This document shows, piece by piece, positions 46,610 through 55,264 of a stretch of DNA of 64,000 nucleotides. Origin of the DNA: Flavobacterium sp. SH_e (lineage in GTDB: Bacteria > Bacteroidota > Bacteroidia > Flavobacteriales > Flavobacteriaceae); assembly GCF_025717045.1 (NCBI RefSeq), contig NZ_JAOVZN010000003.1:500098-564097 (forward strand), given 5' to 3'. The number at the start of each line of letters is the position of its first letter. Positions within the stretch are counted from its first letter, which is position 1. The notes below the pieces were generated by a model that did no database searches, was not told the DNA's origin, and worked only from the letters and a program-made list of their open reading frames with translations. Made by a program: the position numbers and the translations under genes.

Positions 46610-47530
46610 TTATTTCATTAAAATTGCAGCAATTTTTTCGTAAAGCGGTGTTTTTAATCCGTACTTTTTTCCTTCGTTTACTACAAATTGCGTAAGCGAA
46701 ATTACTTCGGTATTCTTTCCTGCAAGCAAATCCCTGTGCATAGATGATGTTGCTTCTTTTGGAGATTTTTCCAATTTTACGACAGATTGAGCGACAATAT
46801 CATGCGGAAGTTTTAGGCCTTTTGCTCTCGCTACATCTTCAATTTCGTGAAGCAGTTCTATGTATGTCACTTTTGATTCAGAATTGCTTAAAATCTGTCC
46901 AATATTCTGATTCAGGTAAGAAGTTGCTGAAGCTAATGCTGAAATAAAAATGAACTTTTCCCAAACAGTTTCTTCTATATTCTCGACCAGATAACTTTCT
47001 ATTTTTGCTTTTTCAAAAATAATATGCAATTCTTCTAATACGGCAAAAGGAGTCGTTTTTGATCCAAAAAATACTTTTTCGTAAAAACCAATCTTACGGA
47101 TTGTTCCTGGCGAAAAAATCATCGAAACAATATAAACACAACCCTGAAGCACTTCGTTTTTAGGAAATATTCTTTTAATTCTTTCTTGGGCATCAACACC
47201 ATTATATAATGGCAGAAATACTGTTTCCGTTTTTACACAATTTTTTAAAGAAGTTAAACTTTCTTCAATATCGTATGTTTTGGTAGCGCAGATCAAATAA
47301 TCTAAAATTCCAATCTCTTCTGGATTATTAGAAACCAAATCTGGAAAAACAACTGTTTCTGTTTCGTCCGTAACAATTTTCAATCCGCTTTCTGTAATGG
47401 CTTTTTGTGTTTCGCCTCGTGCAATAAAAATAATCTCGACATTATCATTTTTTTGATATGCTTTCGCTAAAAGTCCACCAAAGTAGCCTCCAACACCACC
47501 AAGCCCTAAAATTCCTATTCTTGTTTTCAT
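46610..47530 (-). CDS. Ketopantoate reductase-like oxidoreductase (PanE/ApbA)
   Basis: 306-residue NADPH-dependent reductase. The nucleotide-binding motif GLGGVGGYFGG is at residues 8-18; the ApbA_C part shows VWEKFIFISALASATS (about 196-211) with catalytic Lys, and LHEIEDVARAKG (about 235-246). In pantothenate synthesis it would reduce 2-dehydropantoate to pantoate. Many genomes have several PanE-like paralogs, and no pan genes are nearby, so the exact substrate is uncertain. Confidence 0.85.
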   Translation of the reverse strand: MKTRIGILGLGGVGGYFGGLLAKAYQKNDNVEIIFIARGETQKAITESGLKIVTDETETVVFPDLVSNNPEEIGILDYLICATKTYDIEESLTSLKNCVKTETVFLPLYNGVDAQERIKRIFPKNEVLQGCVYIVSMIFSPGTIRKIGFYEKVFFGSKTTPFAVLEELHIIFEKAKIESYLVENIEETVWEKFIFISALASATSYLNQNIGQILSNSESKVTYIELLHEIEDVARAKGLKLPHDIVAQSVVKLEKSPKEATSSMHRDLLAGKNTEVISLTQFVVNEGKKYGLKTPLYEKIAAILMK

Positions 47531-47540
47531 GATAATTTAA

Positions 47541-47645
47541 TTAATGCCACGAAGGCGCTAAGTCGTAAAGTTTTTTTTTTAAATCTAGTGAGGTAATTTT
47601 AAGTCTAAAGGAAAAACAAAAACGTACCGCCTTTATGTCTTCGCG
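47541..47645. repeat. Degenerate intergenic repeat
   Basis: GCCACGAAGGCGCTAAGTCG near 47546-47565 is a motif of the type seen in palindromic repeats; the right half (near 47620-47648, ACCGCCTTTATGTCTTCGCG) matches only loosely, so the palindrome is decayed. Confidence 0.45.
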
Positions 47646-47652
47646 ACTAAAT

Positions 47653-48903
47653 TTATTCCTCCAAAACTGGATTCAAGTTTAATTCTGTAAAATCTCTTTC
47701 TGTTTTCGAAATGATGATTGTCGCCACAGTATTTCCAATCAAATTGGTAATTGCTCTGGCTTCGCTCATAAATTTATCAACTCCCAATAAGAACGCCAAA
47801 CCTTCAACTGGTATTTTATGCAACGCTGTTAAAGTCGAAGCTAAAACAATAAATCCACTTCCTGTAACTCCAGCCGCACCTTTCGAAGTAATCATCAAAA
47901 TTCCGATTACAGTTAGAATTTCGAAAAAACTTAAATGCACATCATACAATTGCGCAATGAAAAGCACAGACATCGAAAGATAAATTGAAGTTCCATCGAG
48001 ATTAAAAGAATAACCCGTTGGAATCACCAATCCCACAACCGATTTACTACAGCCCATTCTTTCCAGTTTGACCATTATACTTGGCAAAGCCGCTTCAGAA
48101 GATGAAGTTCCTAAAACCAATAAAAGTTCTTCTTTTATATATTTTAAAATCGAAAGAATACTGATTTTATAATATCTCAAAATACTTCCCAAAACAAAAA
48201 ATACAAAAAGTGCCATCGTCAAATAAACGCAAAGCATCAATTTTCCAAGCGGAATTAAAGTTGCTAAACCAAATTTACCAATTGTATAAGCCATTCCGCC
48301 AAAAGCTCCAATTGGCGCTAGATACATTACATATTTTAAAGCCGTAAAAACAACTTTTGAAAATCGCTCTAAAACCAAAATGGTCTGTTCTCTTTTTTGA
48401 TAAAAATTCAAGGCAATTCCGCAGACAATTGCAGCGAGCAAAACCTGTAGTGTAAAATTAGACAAGAAAAATTGCAACCATGAAAAATGTTCGGAAGCGC
48501 CTTTTGTATATTGGCTAGCATCCCCAAAAGTTAAACCTGATTTGTCAATTTTTCCTGGTTTAAAAATATAAGCAACTGCAACACCAATTGCTAGTGCAAC
48601 TGTTGAAACAACTTCAAAATAAGCCAAAGCTTTAACGCCTATTCTTCCCACTTTCTTTAGATTTCCCATTCCAGAAATTCCTAAAACAATAGTCAAGAAA
48701 ATAATTGGGCCAATAAAAAGCGAAATCAGCTGAATGAACTTCTTCCCTAGAAATTCCATTTTTACCCCATTTTCTGGCGAAAAATGTCCAAGTAAAATAC
48801 CAGCAATAATGGCAATTAAAACCCAAAAAGTAAGATTGGTCAATACCGAATGGGAAAGACTTTTCTTGGTTTTAGAAGAAGGATTTGGAGTGATTATATT
48901 CAT
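47653..48903 (-). CDS. Dicarboxylate/amino acid:cation symporter (DAACS)
   Basis: 416 residues from the ATG at 48903. The upstream frame (28 more codons) overlaps the RNase P RNA 3' end and is rejected. Eight or more membrane helices, and the family signature lines: GTSSSEAALPSIMVKLERMG, then VGLVIPTGYSFNLDGTSIYLS with the conserved NLDGT (about residues 296-300), KGAAGVTGSGFIVLASTL, and GVDKFMSEARAITNLIGN. This is the GltP/DctA fold, taking up glutamate, aspartate or C4-dicarboxylates with protons or sodium. Confidence 0.94.
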   Translation of the reverse strand: MNIITPNPSSKTKKSLSHSVLTNLTFWVLIAIIAGILLGHFSPENGVKMEFLGKKFIQLISLFIGPIIFLTIVLGISGMGNLKKVGRIGVKALAYFEVVSTVALAIGVAVAYIFKPGKIDKSGLTFGDASQYTKGASEHFSWLQFFLSNFTLQVLLAAIVCGIALNFYQKREQTILVLERFSKVVFTALKYVMYLAPIGAFGGMAYTIGKFGLATLIPLGKLMLCVYLTMALFVFFVLGSILRYYKISILSILKYIKEELLLVLGTSSSEAALPSIMVKLERMGCSKSVVGLVIPTGYSFNLDGTSIYLSMSVLFIAQLYDVHLSFFEILTVIGILMITSKGAAGVTGSGFIVLASTLTALHKIPVEGLAFLLGVDKFMSEARAITNLIGNTVATIIISKTERDFTELNLNPVLEE

Positions 48904-48940
48904 GAAAAAATGGTTAGATAGTTTCACAAATATATAAAAA

Positions 48941-49263
48941 ATGCAGACCTGTAAGCCGGATTCTGTTCTTGTCTGGTTTTGCAACAAAACAATACCTTAT
49001 CATTTATCTAGATCCACCATTACTGATGGACTCAATCTACCTACCCTTCGGCAACGAACGAGAAGCCCTTAAATGCCGATATACTTGGTATTTCACCGCA
49101 TAGAGTTTACCTGGTTTCACTACAGCATTACCTGTACATACTTTCTGCTGCACTTGTCCTAATCCCTTTCGGAACCGACGGGCGTTACCCGCTATGCTTC
49201 TCTATGGTGTCCGGACTTTCCTCCCCTCCGATAAAATCGGAGCGACGATAAGGCGGTCTGCGC
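48941..49263 (-). ncRNA. rnpB: RNase P RNA (bacterial class A)
   Basis: About 323 nt on the minus strand. The 5' and 3' ends pair as helix P1 (GCAGACC near 49260, GGTCTGC near 48942). The highly conserved CR-I line GAGGAAAGTCCGGACACC lies at 49224-49207, and near the 3' end are ACAGAATCCGGCTTACAGG (48966-48948) of CR-V. Catalytic RNA of the tRNA 5'-processing enzyme. It has its own promoter at 49266-49292. Confidence 0.95.
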
Positions 49264-49265
49264 TG

Positions 49266-49292
49266 CAAAAGTAGCGATTTATGAACTAACAA
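49266..49292 (-). promoter_or_regulatory. rnpB promoter
   Basis: On the minus strand, TTG (49292-49290), a 16-bp spacer, then TACTTTTG (49273-49266), a full match to the Bacteroidota TTG / TAnnTTTG promoter. It ends just before the P1 helix of the RNA. Confidence 0.75.
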
Positions 49293-49390
49293 TAATGATT
49301 TTAAATTTCAGATTTTATGACTTTCACTCTAACTTTTTAATTTTAAAATAGTTATCTTTAGAAATCTATTATTAATAAATTCAGTTTATC

Positions 49391-49684
49391 ATGAAAAGAA
49401 TGTATCATTACGCAACTGTTTCAAAAGCTTTAGATCAATTGAATGAAAAAGGATTTACGTGCGATTTTAATCGAAATGCTGATGCGATTAAAAAGAATCC
49501 TGAGAAATTTGAAATTGTACATGTGTATCGATACGAGGGCGAGTCAGACCCGGCAGATGAGGCAGTTGTATACGGAATTAAATCGACTTCTGGTAAAAAA
49601 GGAGTTTATGTTGCTGGCTTTTCAGCCGATTCAGATCAGGAGACAGCAAAATTTTTATTTGATTTAAGTATTAGAGGACGTTAG
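49391..49684 (+). CDS. Small conserved protein of unknown function
   Basis: 97 residues, cytoplasmic, no signal peptide. [19 protein letters not shown] at residues 3-21 looks like a helix, then a short alpha/beta domain with [19 protein letters not shown] and [13 protein letters not shown] recall this type of ~97-residue protein in Bacteroidota genomes, sometimes named phosphoribosylpyrophosphate synthetase; it is far too short for that enzyme, so that label would be wrong. Real gene by conservation of the type and by codon use; function unknown. Confidence 0.7.
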   Translation: MKRMYHYATVSKALDQLNEKGFTCDFNRNADAIKKNPEKFEIVHVYRYEGESDPADEAVVYGIKSTSGKKGVYVAGFSADSDQETAKFLFDLSIRGR

Positions 49685-49730
49685 AGATCAAGTAAAAAAA
49701 TGAGGACAAAAAAATTATTCAATAATCTAT

Positions 49731-49772
49731 GCCATTCCTAGAAACGGAATTCAAACCTTTCTAGGAATGACA
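49731..49772. repeat. Inverted repeat between convergent genes
   Basis: CATTCCTAGAAA near 49733 and its complement TTTCTAGGAATG at 49758-49769 around a 13-bp loop (CGGAATTCAAACC). No T-run follows directly, so it may be a small palindromic repeat and not only a terminator. Confidence 0.6.
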
Positions 49773-49791
49773 TAAAATAAGAATAAAAACC

Positions 49792-50160
49792 TCACGAAGG
49801 TATTTTCAACTTCCAACCTGGCTGAATCAAATCAGGATTTGAAATAATATCTTTATTCGCTTCGAAGATATCCTGCCAAGAAACTCCGTAAGCTTTTCCA
49901 ATTTTCGAAAGAGAATCACCAATTTCAACAGTATATTCTCTAGAAACACCTTCTTCAACTTCAATATTCATTACCACATCTGCCGATCTGTATTCAGGAT
50001 CTATTTTTTCGTAAGCATTCCACAACTTTTCTTTATCCGTTGCCGATTTTGCTATACCATCGATATACAATACATTATCTTGTTCTCTAATCTGCAAATT
50101 TTCAATTCCTAATTCAGAAGCCAAATTTGCTACCTCTCTATATTTATCTTGTAAACTCAT
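49792..50160 (-). CDS. BON-LysM domain protein
   Basis: 122 residues, no signal peptide. An N-terminal BON-like domain (about 1-70; DNVLYIDGIAKSATDKEKLW is its core) is followed by a LysM domain (about 73-121; YTVEIGDSLSKIGKAYGVSW, then LIQPGWKLKIP). LysM binds peptidoglycan glycan chains; BON usually binds phospholipid. Proteins of this plan (such as E. coli Kbp/YgaU) sense potassium. It is 7 bp after the BON lipoprotein gene, so the two form a small envelope operon. Confidence 0.88.
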   Translation of the reverse strand: MSLQDKYREVANLASELGIENLQIREQDNVLYIDGIAKSATDKEKLWNAYEKIDPEYRSADVVMNIEVEEGVSREYTVEIGDSLSKIGKAYGVSWQDIFEANKDIISNPDLIQPGWKLKIPS

Positions 50161-50167
50161 AATGCGC

Positions 50168-50647
50168 TTATTTAATGATCAATTGATTATCTACTTTTTT
50201 CGGCTTCAACTCCTGAATACTTTGCATCAAAGACTGTAATTTATCTTTCTTGATTTCTCCAGAAAGCGTAACAACTCCGCCCACAACAGTCGCGCTCACA
50301 CCATCATAAGCATCAACTACTTTGCTAACCGATTTATCTAAATCTGTATCTGAATTAATTACAACGGTGGCTGCCGCTGGTTCTTGATTTGCCCTTTTAA
50401 TTTCGCAGGTATTCACAACAGATTTTACACCTTTTGTTGCTCGTACACTTTTTTCGATATTTTTTTTGAAGTTTTCATCATCACAAGTTCCAGTGATTGT
50501 GGCAACACCTTCATGAACCGTAACTTGAATTTCTGGAGTATCGCTTAATTTTTCGCTGATTGCTTTTTCAATGTCTGCATCTTTTGGAGCACAAGCCATT
50601 AAAGAAATCGCAAGCCCCATTCCTAATAAAACCGATCTTATTTTCAT
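50168..50647 (-). CDS. BON-domain lipoprotein
   Basis: 159 residues. Lipoprotein signal with LMAC (Cys19). Two BON domains, about 27-85 (VTVHEGVATITGTCDDE, ATKGVKSVVNTCE) and about 92-159 (ATVVGGVVTLSGEIKKD, KKVDNQLIIK). BON lipoproteins such as OsmY and DolP stabilise the envelope under osmotic or membrane stress. Located 7 bp before the BON-LysM gene, with which it must be co-transcribed. Confidence 0.88.
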   Translation of the reverse strand: MKIRSVLLGMGLAISLMACAPKDADIEKAISEKLSDTPEIQVTVHEGVATITGTCDDENFKKNIEKSVRATKGVKSVVNTCEIKRANQEPAAATVVINSDTDLDKSVSKVVDAYDGVSATVVGGVVTLSGEIKKDKLQSLMQSIQELKPKKVDNQLIIK

Positions 50648-50763
50648 AACAATATGTTTAATAATTAACTATTTTAAAATTAAATAGATTAACTATCAAA
50701 AGATTATATGATGTTGTTGTGGGTTTTATATGTTTTCCAGTAAAAGAATAAATAATTTTGGCA

Positions 50764-51951
50764 TTAAGAACAATCCCAATAACTTTCAATACTTTTTTCT
50801 CCACAATGAAGACATATGTAATAATAAATATTCCCAGCGTCTCCAATCATTATTCCATGATCTGACCAGTGAATAGCACCATTTTTATATTTTAACTCTT
50901 CATCTGTATCGTCACTTGAGAGCTGAAATAAAAACTCTTTAATTCTGCCGCAGCTACATTTTGGATAAACCACGTTTTGAATAAAACTAGGATATCCGTC
51001 AAGTTTTGTATGAGGTTTGGTAACATATTTTTCTATCTGGTTATCACCTAACTTAAATCTAAAATTTGCATCGAGTTTTGCTAAATCCCGACTATCATAT
51101 TCATCGTAATAAGGATAATCAAAAGTTTTTGTTGGTTTCAAATAGCAATCTGGAACTTCTAGTTCGATATTACTTGAACTGTTTTTATTTTTCACAAAAA
51201 GTCTATTTTTCTCACAATCAACTTTTGAATAATAATGGAACATTTTATGATCCGAAATATCATTTGTACGCGTACTTTTACAATCTTCATTTGGACAGCG
51301 GAAAAGCTGAAAAATATTTGTATCTCTGGGAAAATAAAATTCAGGAAAATCTTTTCTATAAAGTTGGAAAACAAAGTTTAAAGAGCTTTTACAAACATCA
51401 CATTTCGGATATTCAGAAAAAGATTCCATGTTAGGATATCCACCAAATTTACTTTCTTTCCAGCTTATTTCATGTACTGATTTATGAGGTTGTAATAAAG
51501 TCGTACTCCTTTTATATTTTTCAATAACTGATAAAAAAGAAGAATCTTCAATCGAAAAATTTTGCGGCTCCATAATTTCATTTTCTTTTTGAGAATCCTG
51601 ATAAAGTGACTTCTCAGGAAAGTTCAACAATTCAGCTTCAAAATTTGAGTAATAATTAGTCCCATACAGAAATACCGCAAGCAAAGGAAAAATTAGAATT
51701 ATACTAATATATCTCACTCTTTCTTTATTTACATTTTTCTTATGTGTTTCGAAGATAGAAGTCTGATTCTTAAAAATTAGTTGCACCAATATTCCAATCA
51801 TTACAACCAAAATTGCAAAAATGACATAATAAAAAATTTTTGTTATGCCAAGACCGTGATTTATCTGAAAATCATAAATCCAAAATAGCAGTAATAATAT
51901 CGATACAATTCTAATTGTCTCCATTAGTCTTACTATATGTTTTCCTTTCAT
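50764..51951 (-). CDS. Membrane-anchored double DUF1963-like protein with Cys pairs
   Basis: 395 residues. Two membrane helices near residues 10-30 and 36-58 are followed by a third hydrophobic stretch near 80-97. The soluble part contains two similar halves: GGYPNMESFSEYPKCDVCKSS (pattern near 172-192), LFRCPNEDCKST, and later DGYPSFIQNVVYPKCSCG, GDAGNIYYYICLHCGEKS. The GYPxxxQ, FQLxxD and GDAGxxYYxIC lines recall the DUF1963/YwqG family, and each half carries Cys pairs able to bind zinc. Function unknown; the fold assignment is inference. Confidence 0.6.
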   Translation of the reverse strand: MKGKHIVRLMETIRIVSILLLLFWIYDFQINHGLGITKIFYYVIFAILVVMIGILVQLIFKNQTSIFETHKKNVNKERVRYISIILIFPLLAVFLYGTNYYSNFEAELLNFPEKSLYQDSQKENEIMEPQNFSIEDSSFLSVIEKYKRSTTLLQPHKSVHEISWKESKFGGYPNMESFSEYPKCDVCKSSLNFVFQLYRKDFPEFYFPRDTNIFQLFRCPNEDCKSTRTNDISDHKMFHYYSKVDCEKNRLFVKNKNSSSNIELEVPDCYLKPTKTFDYPYYDEYDSRDLAKLDANFRFKLGDNQIEKYVTKPHTKLDGYPSFIQNVVYPKCSCGRIKEFLFQLSSDDTDEELKYKNGAIHWSDHGIMIGDAGNIYYYICLHCGEKSIESYWDCS

Positions 51952-52120
51952 AAATTTTTAAAAATTTCTTTCGATACAAAAATAGTAAACTTTTTACTAC
52001 AAATTATACAATACAGGAATTTTAGAATAAAATTTAAAAAGCCTTTTTATATAAAATATAACGTTAATAACTCAAACTCAAACCACTCAAAAATCAACCG
52101 AAAGATTTATGATTTTCAGA

Positions 52121-52152
52121 TTTGTGATTTGGTAATTTTCAGCCTATATTTG
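52121..52152 (+). promoter_or_regulatory. dnaX promoter
   Basis: TTTG (52121-52124), 20-bp spacer, TATATTTG (52145-52152): an almost ideal Bacteroidota promoter. Transcription should begin near 52158, leaving a leader of about 14 bases before the ATG at 52172. Confidence 0.75.
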
Positions 52153-52171
52153 CTATCGAATAAAAAAGAAT

Positions 52172-53928
52172 ATGGAACAATTTGTAGTATCGGCACGTAA
52201 ATATCGCCCGCAGACCTTTAAGGATGTTGTGGGGCAAAAAGCCATTACAAACACTTTGTTGAATGCTATTGAAACCAATCACTTAGCTTCTGCTCTTTTA
52301 TTTACAGGACCACGTGGAGTTGGTAAAACTACTTGCGCTCGTATTTTGGCTCGAAAAATAAATCAGCCTGGATATGACGATCCTACTGAAGATTTTGCAT
52401 TTAACGTTTTTGAGCTGGATGCTGCTTCAAACAACTCGGTTGATGATATTCGTAACCTTATCGATCAGGTTAGAATCCCGCCACAAACTGGACAATACAA
52501 AGTATATATCATTGACGAGGTCCACATGTTGTCTTCGGCTGCTTTTAATGCTTTTCTTAAAACGTTAGAAGAACCGCCAAAACATGCTATTTTTATTTTA
52601 GCAACAACAGAAAAACACAAAATCCTCCCAACGATTTTATCTCGCTGTCAGATTTTTGATTTCAAAAGAATTACAGTAAAAGATGCTAAAGAACATTTAG
52701 CTGATGTTGCTGAAAGTCAAGGAATCAATTTTGAAGATGATGCACTGCACATTATTGCTCAAAAAGCAGATGGTGCAATGCGTGATGCGTTATCAATTTT
52801 TGACCGTGTCGTTTCTTATTGCGGAACAAACTTAACTCGTCAAGCCGTAACCGAAAACCTAAACGTTTTAGATTACGAAACTTACATTACTGTTACCGAT
52901 TTAATTCTAGAAAATAAAATTCCAGATCTTTTAGTAGCATACAATGATATTCTTGCTAAAGGTTTTGACGGACATCATTTTATTGCTGGTCTTGCATCGC
53001 ATTTTAGAGATTTGTTAGTGAGTAAAACTCCTTCGACTATTGCTTTATTAGAAGTTGGAGAACAAGCTCAGCAAATGTATGCGGTTCAATCTCAAAAATG
53101 TTCTCAGGAATTTTTATTGAAAGGAATTGATCTTGCAAATGACTGCGATTTAAAATACAAATTAAGTCAGAATCAACGACTTTTAGTAGAATTATGCTTG
53201 ATGCAATTGGCCTCTATCAATTTTGATGGAGAAAAAAAAAAGCTGAGCAATTCATAATTCCGCCGACTTATTATAAAAATGGAAGCTTTTCTATTGTTGA
53301 AGTTGTAAGTCCAAGCAAAGAAAATCCAAATACAAAATCAGAAACAAGTTCGGAAGAAAATACAAATAGCAATGCTAATGCTGCTGTTGCAAATACTCCA
53401 AACACAGTTCAAACTCCAATAGTTCAGACTCAGGAGACTCCTAAAGTAGATACTAGTGGCGCTCCAAAAGTTTCTGCTTTTTCTCTTGCCAGTATCCGTA
53501 AGAAAAAAGAATTAGAAGCAAGCAGTAAATCGTATGTTAAGCCATCTTCTGTTTTACCGACCGAAGAATTTAACGAAACCGATATGCGTCTTCATTGGAA
53601 TAAATATGCGGAACGTTTAGGTCAAAAAGGCTTTAAGATTATGGAATCGATTCTATTAATTAGTGATCCTATTCTGAACGGAACAACAATTTCTTATGAA
53701 CTGCCGAACGAAGGATCGAAACTAGAATTCGAAAGTCAGATGAATGGTTTATTGGGGCATTTAAAAGGGCATTTACATAATCATGATATTACAATTGAAG
53801 TAATTGTAAATGAACAGGCTGAAACGAAACGAACTTACAATAATCAAGATCGATATAATCGTTTCTTAGAAATCAATCCAAATATCGAGCTTTTGCGTTC
53901 AACATTTGGATTGGATTTAAAAGACTAA
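52172..53928 (+). CDS. dnaX: DNA polymerase III gamma/tau subunit, split by a -1 frameshift site
   Basis: Clamp-loader ATPase. The zero frame gives 361 residues: Walker A GPRGVGKTT (about 46-54), DEVHML Walker B, sensor 1 line ATTEKHK, and SRCQIF with the arginine finger. The zinc-binding Cys module normal in other phyla is absent; the equivalent stretch is NQPGYDDPTEDFAF. The zero frame ends at 53255-53257 (KKKLSNS). The C-terminal tau part continues in the -1 frame through the A10 run at 53232-53241 (AEQFIIPPTYYKNG onward) up to 53928, for about 585 residues. It has a Pro/Thr/Asn-rich linker, then the tau-type end (RLHWNKYAERLGQKGF). Convergent with the next gene, 3 bp away. Confidence 0.9.
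53232..53242 (+). promoter_or_regulatory. dnaX slippery site (A10-G)
   Basis: Ten As then G. In the zero frame the codons are GAA AAA AAA AAG, so the exact heptamer A AAA AAG falls in the correct register for a -1 shift, as in E. coli dnaX. GGAG stands just upstream. No clear stem-loop was seen downstream. Alternatively, transcriptional slippage to A11 or A8 would give the same long product, or the assembly has a homopolymer error. Confidence 0.7.
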
Positions 53929-53931
53929 TTT

Positions 53932-54510
53932 CTATTTGTTTTTGAACCCGAAATTATAAACTTTATCTAGCCATTTTTTTCGTTGTTCTTCATTAGAACC
54001 TTTTATAATTCCGATATAACTTACTTTAACTGGCTTTACTCCGCAGAATTCTAAAGTAGATTTCTTTAATTGATTGACACTAGGTCTTCCAAAGAACAGG
54101 CGATAATACCAGCTTGGCTGATCTAAAGTTGTAATAATGTGTGCTGTTTTACCTTTTAGCAATTTGTCCCACCAAACAGAGTTTTCACGGTATTGAAATG
54201 CCATTCCAGGAAGAAATAAACGATCGATAAAACCTTTTGCAATTGCAGGAAGTCCGCCCCACCATACGGGATGAATCCAAACTAGATGTTCTGCATTTTG
54301 TATTTTTTGCCAAGCATCTAGAAGATCTGGCTCTAAATCTGTACGTTTTTGATATCCAAATTGAAGATTTGGATTGAATTTTAAATCGGCAATTGTAATG
54401 GTTTCCACTTGTGAACCTGAAGCAATGGCTCCATTTTTATAAGATTCTGCAATTCCGAAATTGAAGCTTTCAACGTTTGGATGTCCGTTTATAATCAGTA
54501 TTTTTTTCAT
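53932..54510 (-). CDS. NAD(P)H-dependent oxidoreductase (flavodoxin-like fold)
   Basis: 192-residue FMN/FAD-dependent quinone reductase of the NQO1/KefF group. N-terminal phosphate loop IINGHPNVESFN (about 5-16), then the flavin line HPVWWGGLPAIAKGFIDRLF (about 80-99) and the later TTLDQPSWYYR. Reduces quinones or other electrophiles with NAD(P)H. Convergent with dnaX; no kef channel gene is near. A Crp/Fnr-type regulator gene lies upstream on the same strand, 190 bp away across a palindromic repeat. Confidence 0.9.
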   Translation of the reverse strand: MKKILIINGHPNVESFNFGIAESYKNGAIASGSQVETITIADLKFNPNLQFGYQKRTDLEPDLLDAWQKIQNAEHLVWIHPVWWGGLPAIAKGFIDRLFLPGMAFQYRENSVWWDKLLKGKTAHIITTLDQPSWYYRLFFGRPSVNQLKKSTLEFCGVKPVKVSYIGIIKGSNEEQRKKWLDKVYNFGFKNK

Positions 54511-54597
54511 ATCAATGTTTTTCCAAAAATACTATTAGTACATTTTCTTTTACTAGACAAATGTCCTGAAAAAATGTTTAGATTTATTTCTCTCGCT

Positions 54598-54677
54598 CCC
54601 GATAGCTATCGGGATTGCAGATTACGCAGATTCTTTTCTTAATTAAAAAGTTTAAAAAACAAATCTGCGTAATCTGC
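54598..54677. repeat. Palindrome CCCGATAGCTATCGGG plus 16-bp-arm inverted repeat
   Basis: A perfect 16-bp palindrome at 54598-54613 sits directly before an inverted repeat with perfect arms GCAGATTACGCAGATT (54617-54632) and AATCTGCGTAATCTGC (54662-54677). The AATCTGC motif is shared with the nested palindrome at 34797-34983, so these are members of one family. Confidence 0.85.
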
Positions 54678-54700
54678 AAAATCTGCGGGAAACAAAAAAA

Positions 54701-55261
54701 TTAAACAACCGCTTTCCTTATCCTGCTTAAATGTCTTGGAGTAATTCCTAAATAAGATGCCAAATACTGCAACGGGATTAACTGAATATACTTTTGATGA
54801 TTCATACAAAGTTCTTCGTAACGTTGTGCTCCTGATAATTTCTGAAAAGAAATCATCCTTTTATGCAGATTTACAAATTCTAGCTCGGTCAATTTTCGGC
54901 CCGTTTCCTGCCAATTGAATCCCGATTTATAAAGCTTCTCCAATGCTTTTCTATCCAGAATCTGCAATTCTGTATCGGTTAAAGCTTGAATGTTTTCTTC
55001 TGCTTTTTCTTCAGTAATAAAGCTGGCAAAAGAAGCCATAAATTCATTTTCAAAAGCAAAACAATTGGTGATTTCGTCACCTTTATGATTTACAAAAAAG
55101 GAACGAAGAATTCCTTTTTTTATAAATACTATTTCATTACAAATTTGGTTTTCAGTCAACAAAAGTTCTCCTTTTTTTAAAGTACGAAATGTAATTAAAT
55201 CATCTAAAAGACTTAATTCATCAGCAGAAAAATCTTGAATGGACTGAAAAACAGATTTCAT
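54701..55261 (-). CDS. Crp/Fnr-family transcriptional regulator
   Basis: 186 residues. An N-terminal cyclic-nucleotide-binding-type beta barrel (about 10-115; LKKGELLLTENQICNEIVFIKKG is the typical start) leads to a dimer helix and a short C-terminal HTH (LIPLQYLASYLGITPRHLSR, about 160-179). The cNMP-pocket RxA line is not clear, so an effector other than cAMP, or none, is likely, as for many Bacteroidota members. Starts 3 bp after the TMEM175-like gene on the same strand, so the two are co-transcribed. Confidence 0.9.
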   Translation of the reverse strand: MKSVFQSIQDFSADELSLLDDLITFRTLKKGELLLTENQICNEIVFIKKGILRSFFVNHKGDEITNCFAFENEFMASFASFITEEKAEENIQALTDTELQILDRKALEKLYKSGFNWQETGRKLTELEFVNLHKRMISFQKLSGAQRYEELCMNHQKYIQLIPLQYLASYLGITPRHLSRIRKAVV

Positions 55262-55264
55262 AAA

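Noticed and set aside
48904..48987. Upstream extension of the symporter reading frame
   Set aside because: The extension would read into the 3' end of RNase P RNA; the ATG at 48903 fits the family length.
53584..53928. A separate 114-codon ORF after dnaX
   Set aside because: It begins inside an open frame that reaches back to the A10 run of dnaX and encodes the tau C-terminus. It is not an independent gene.
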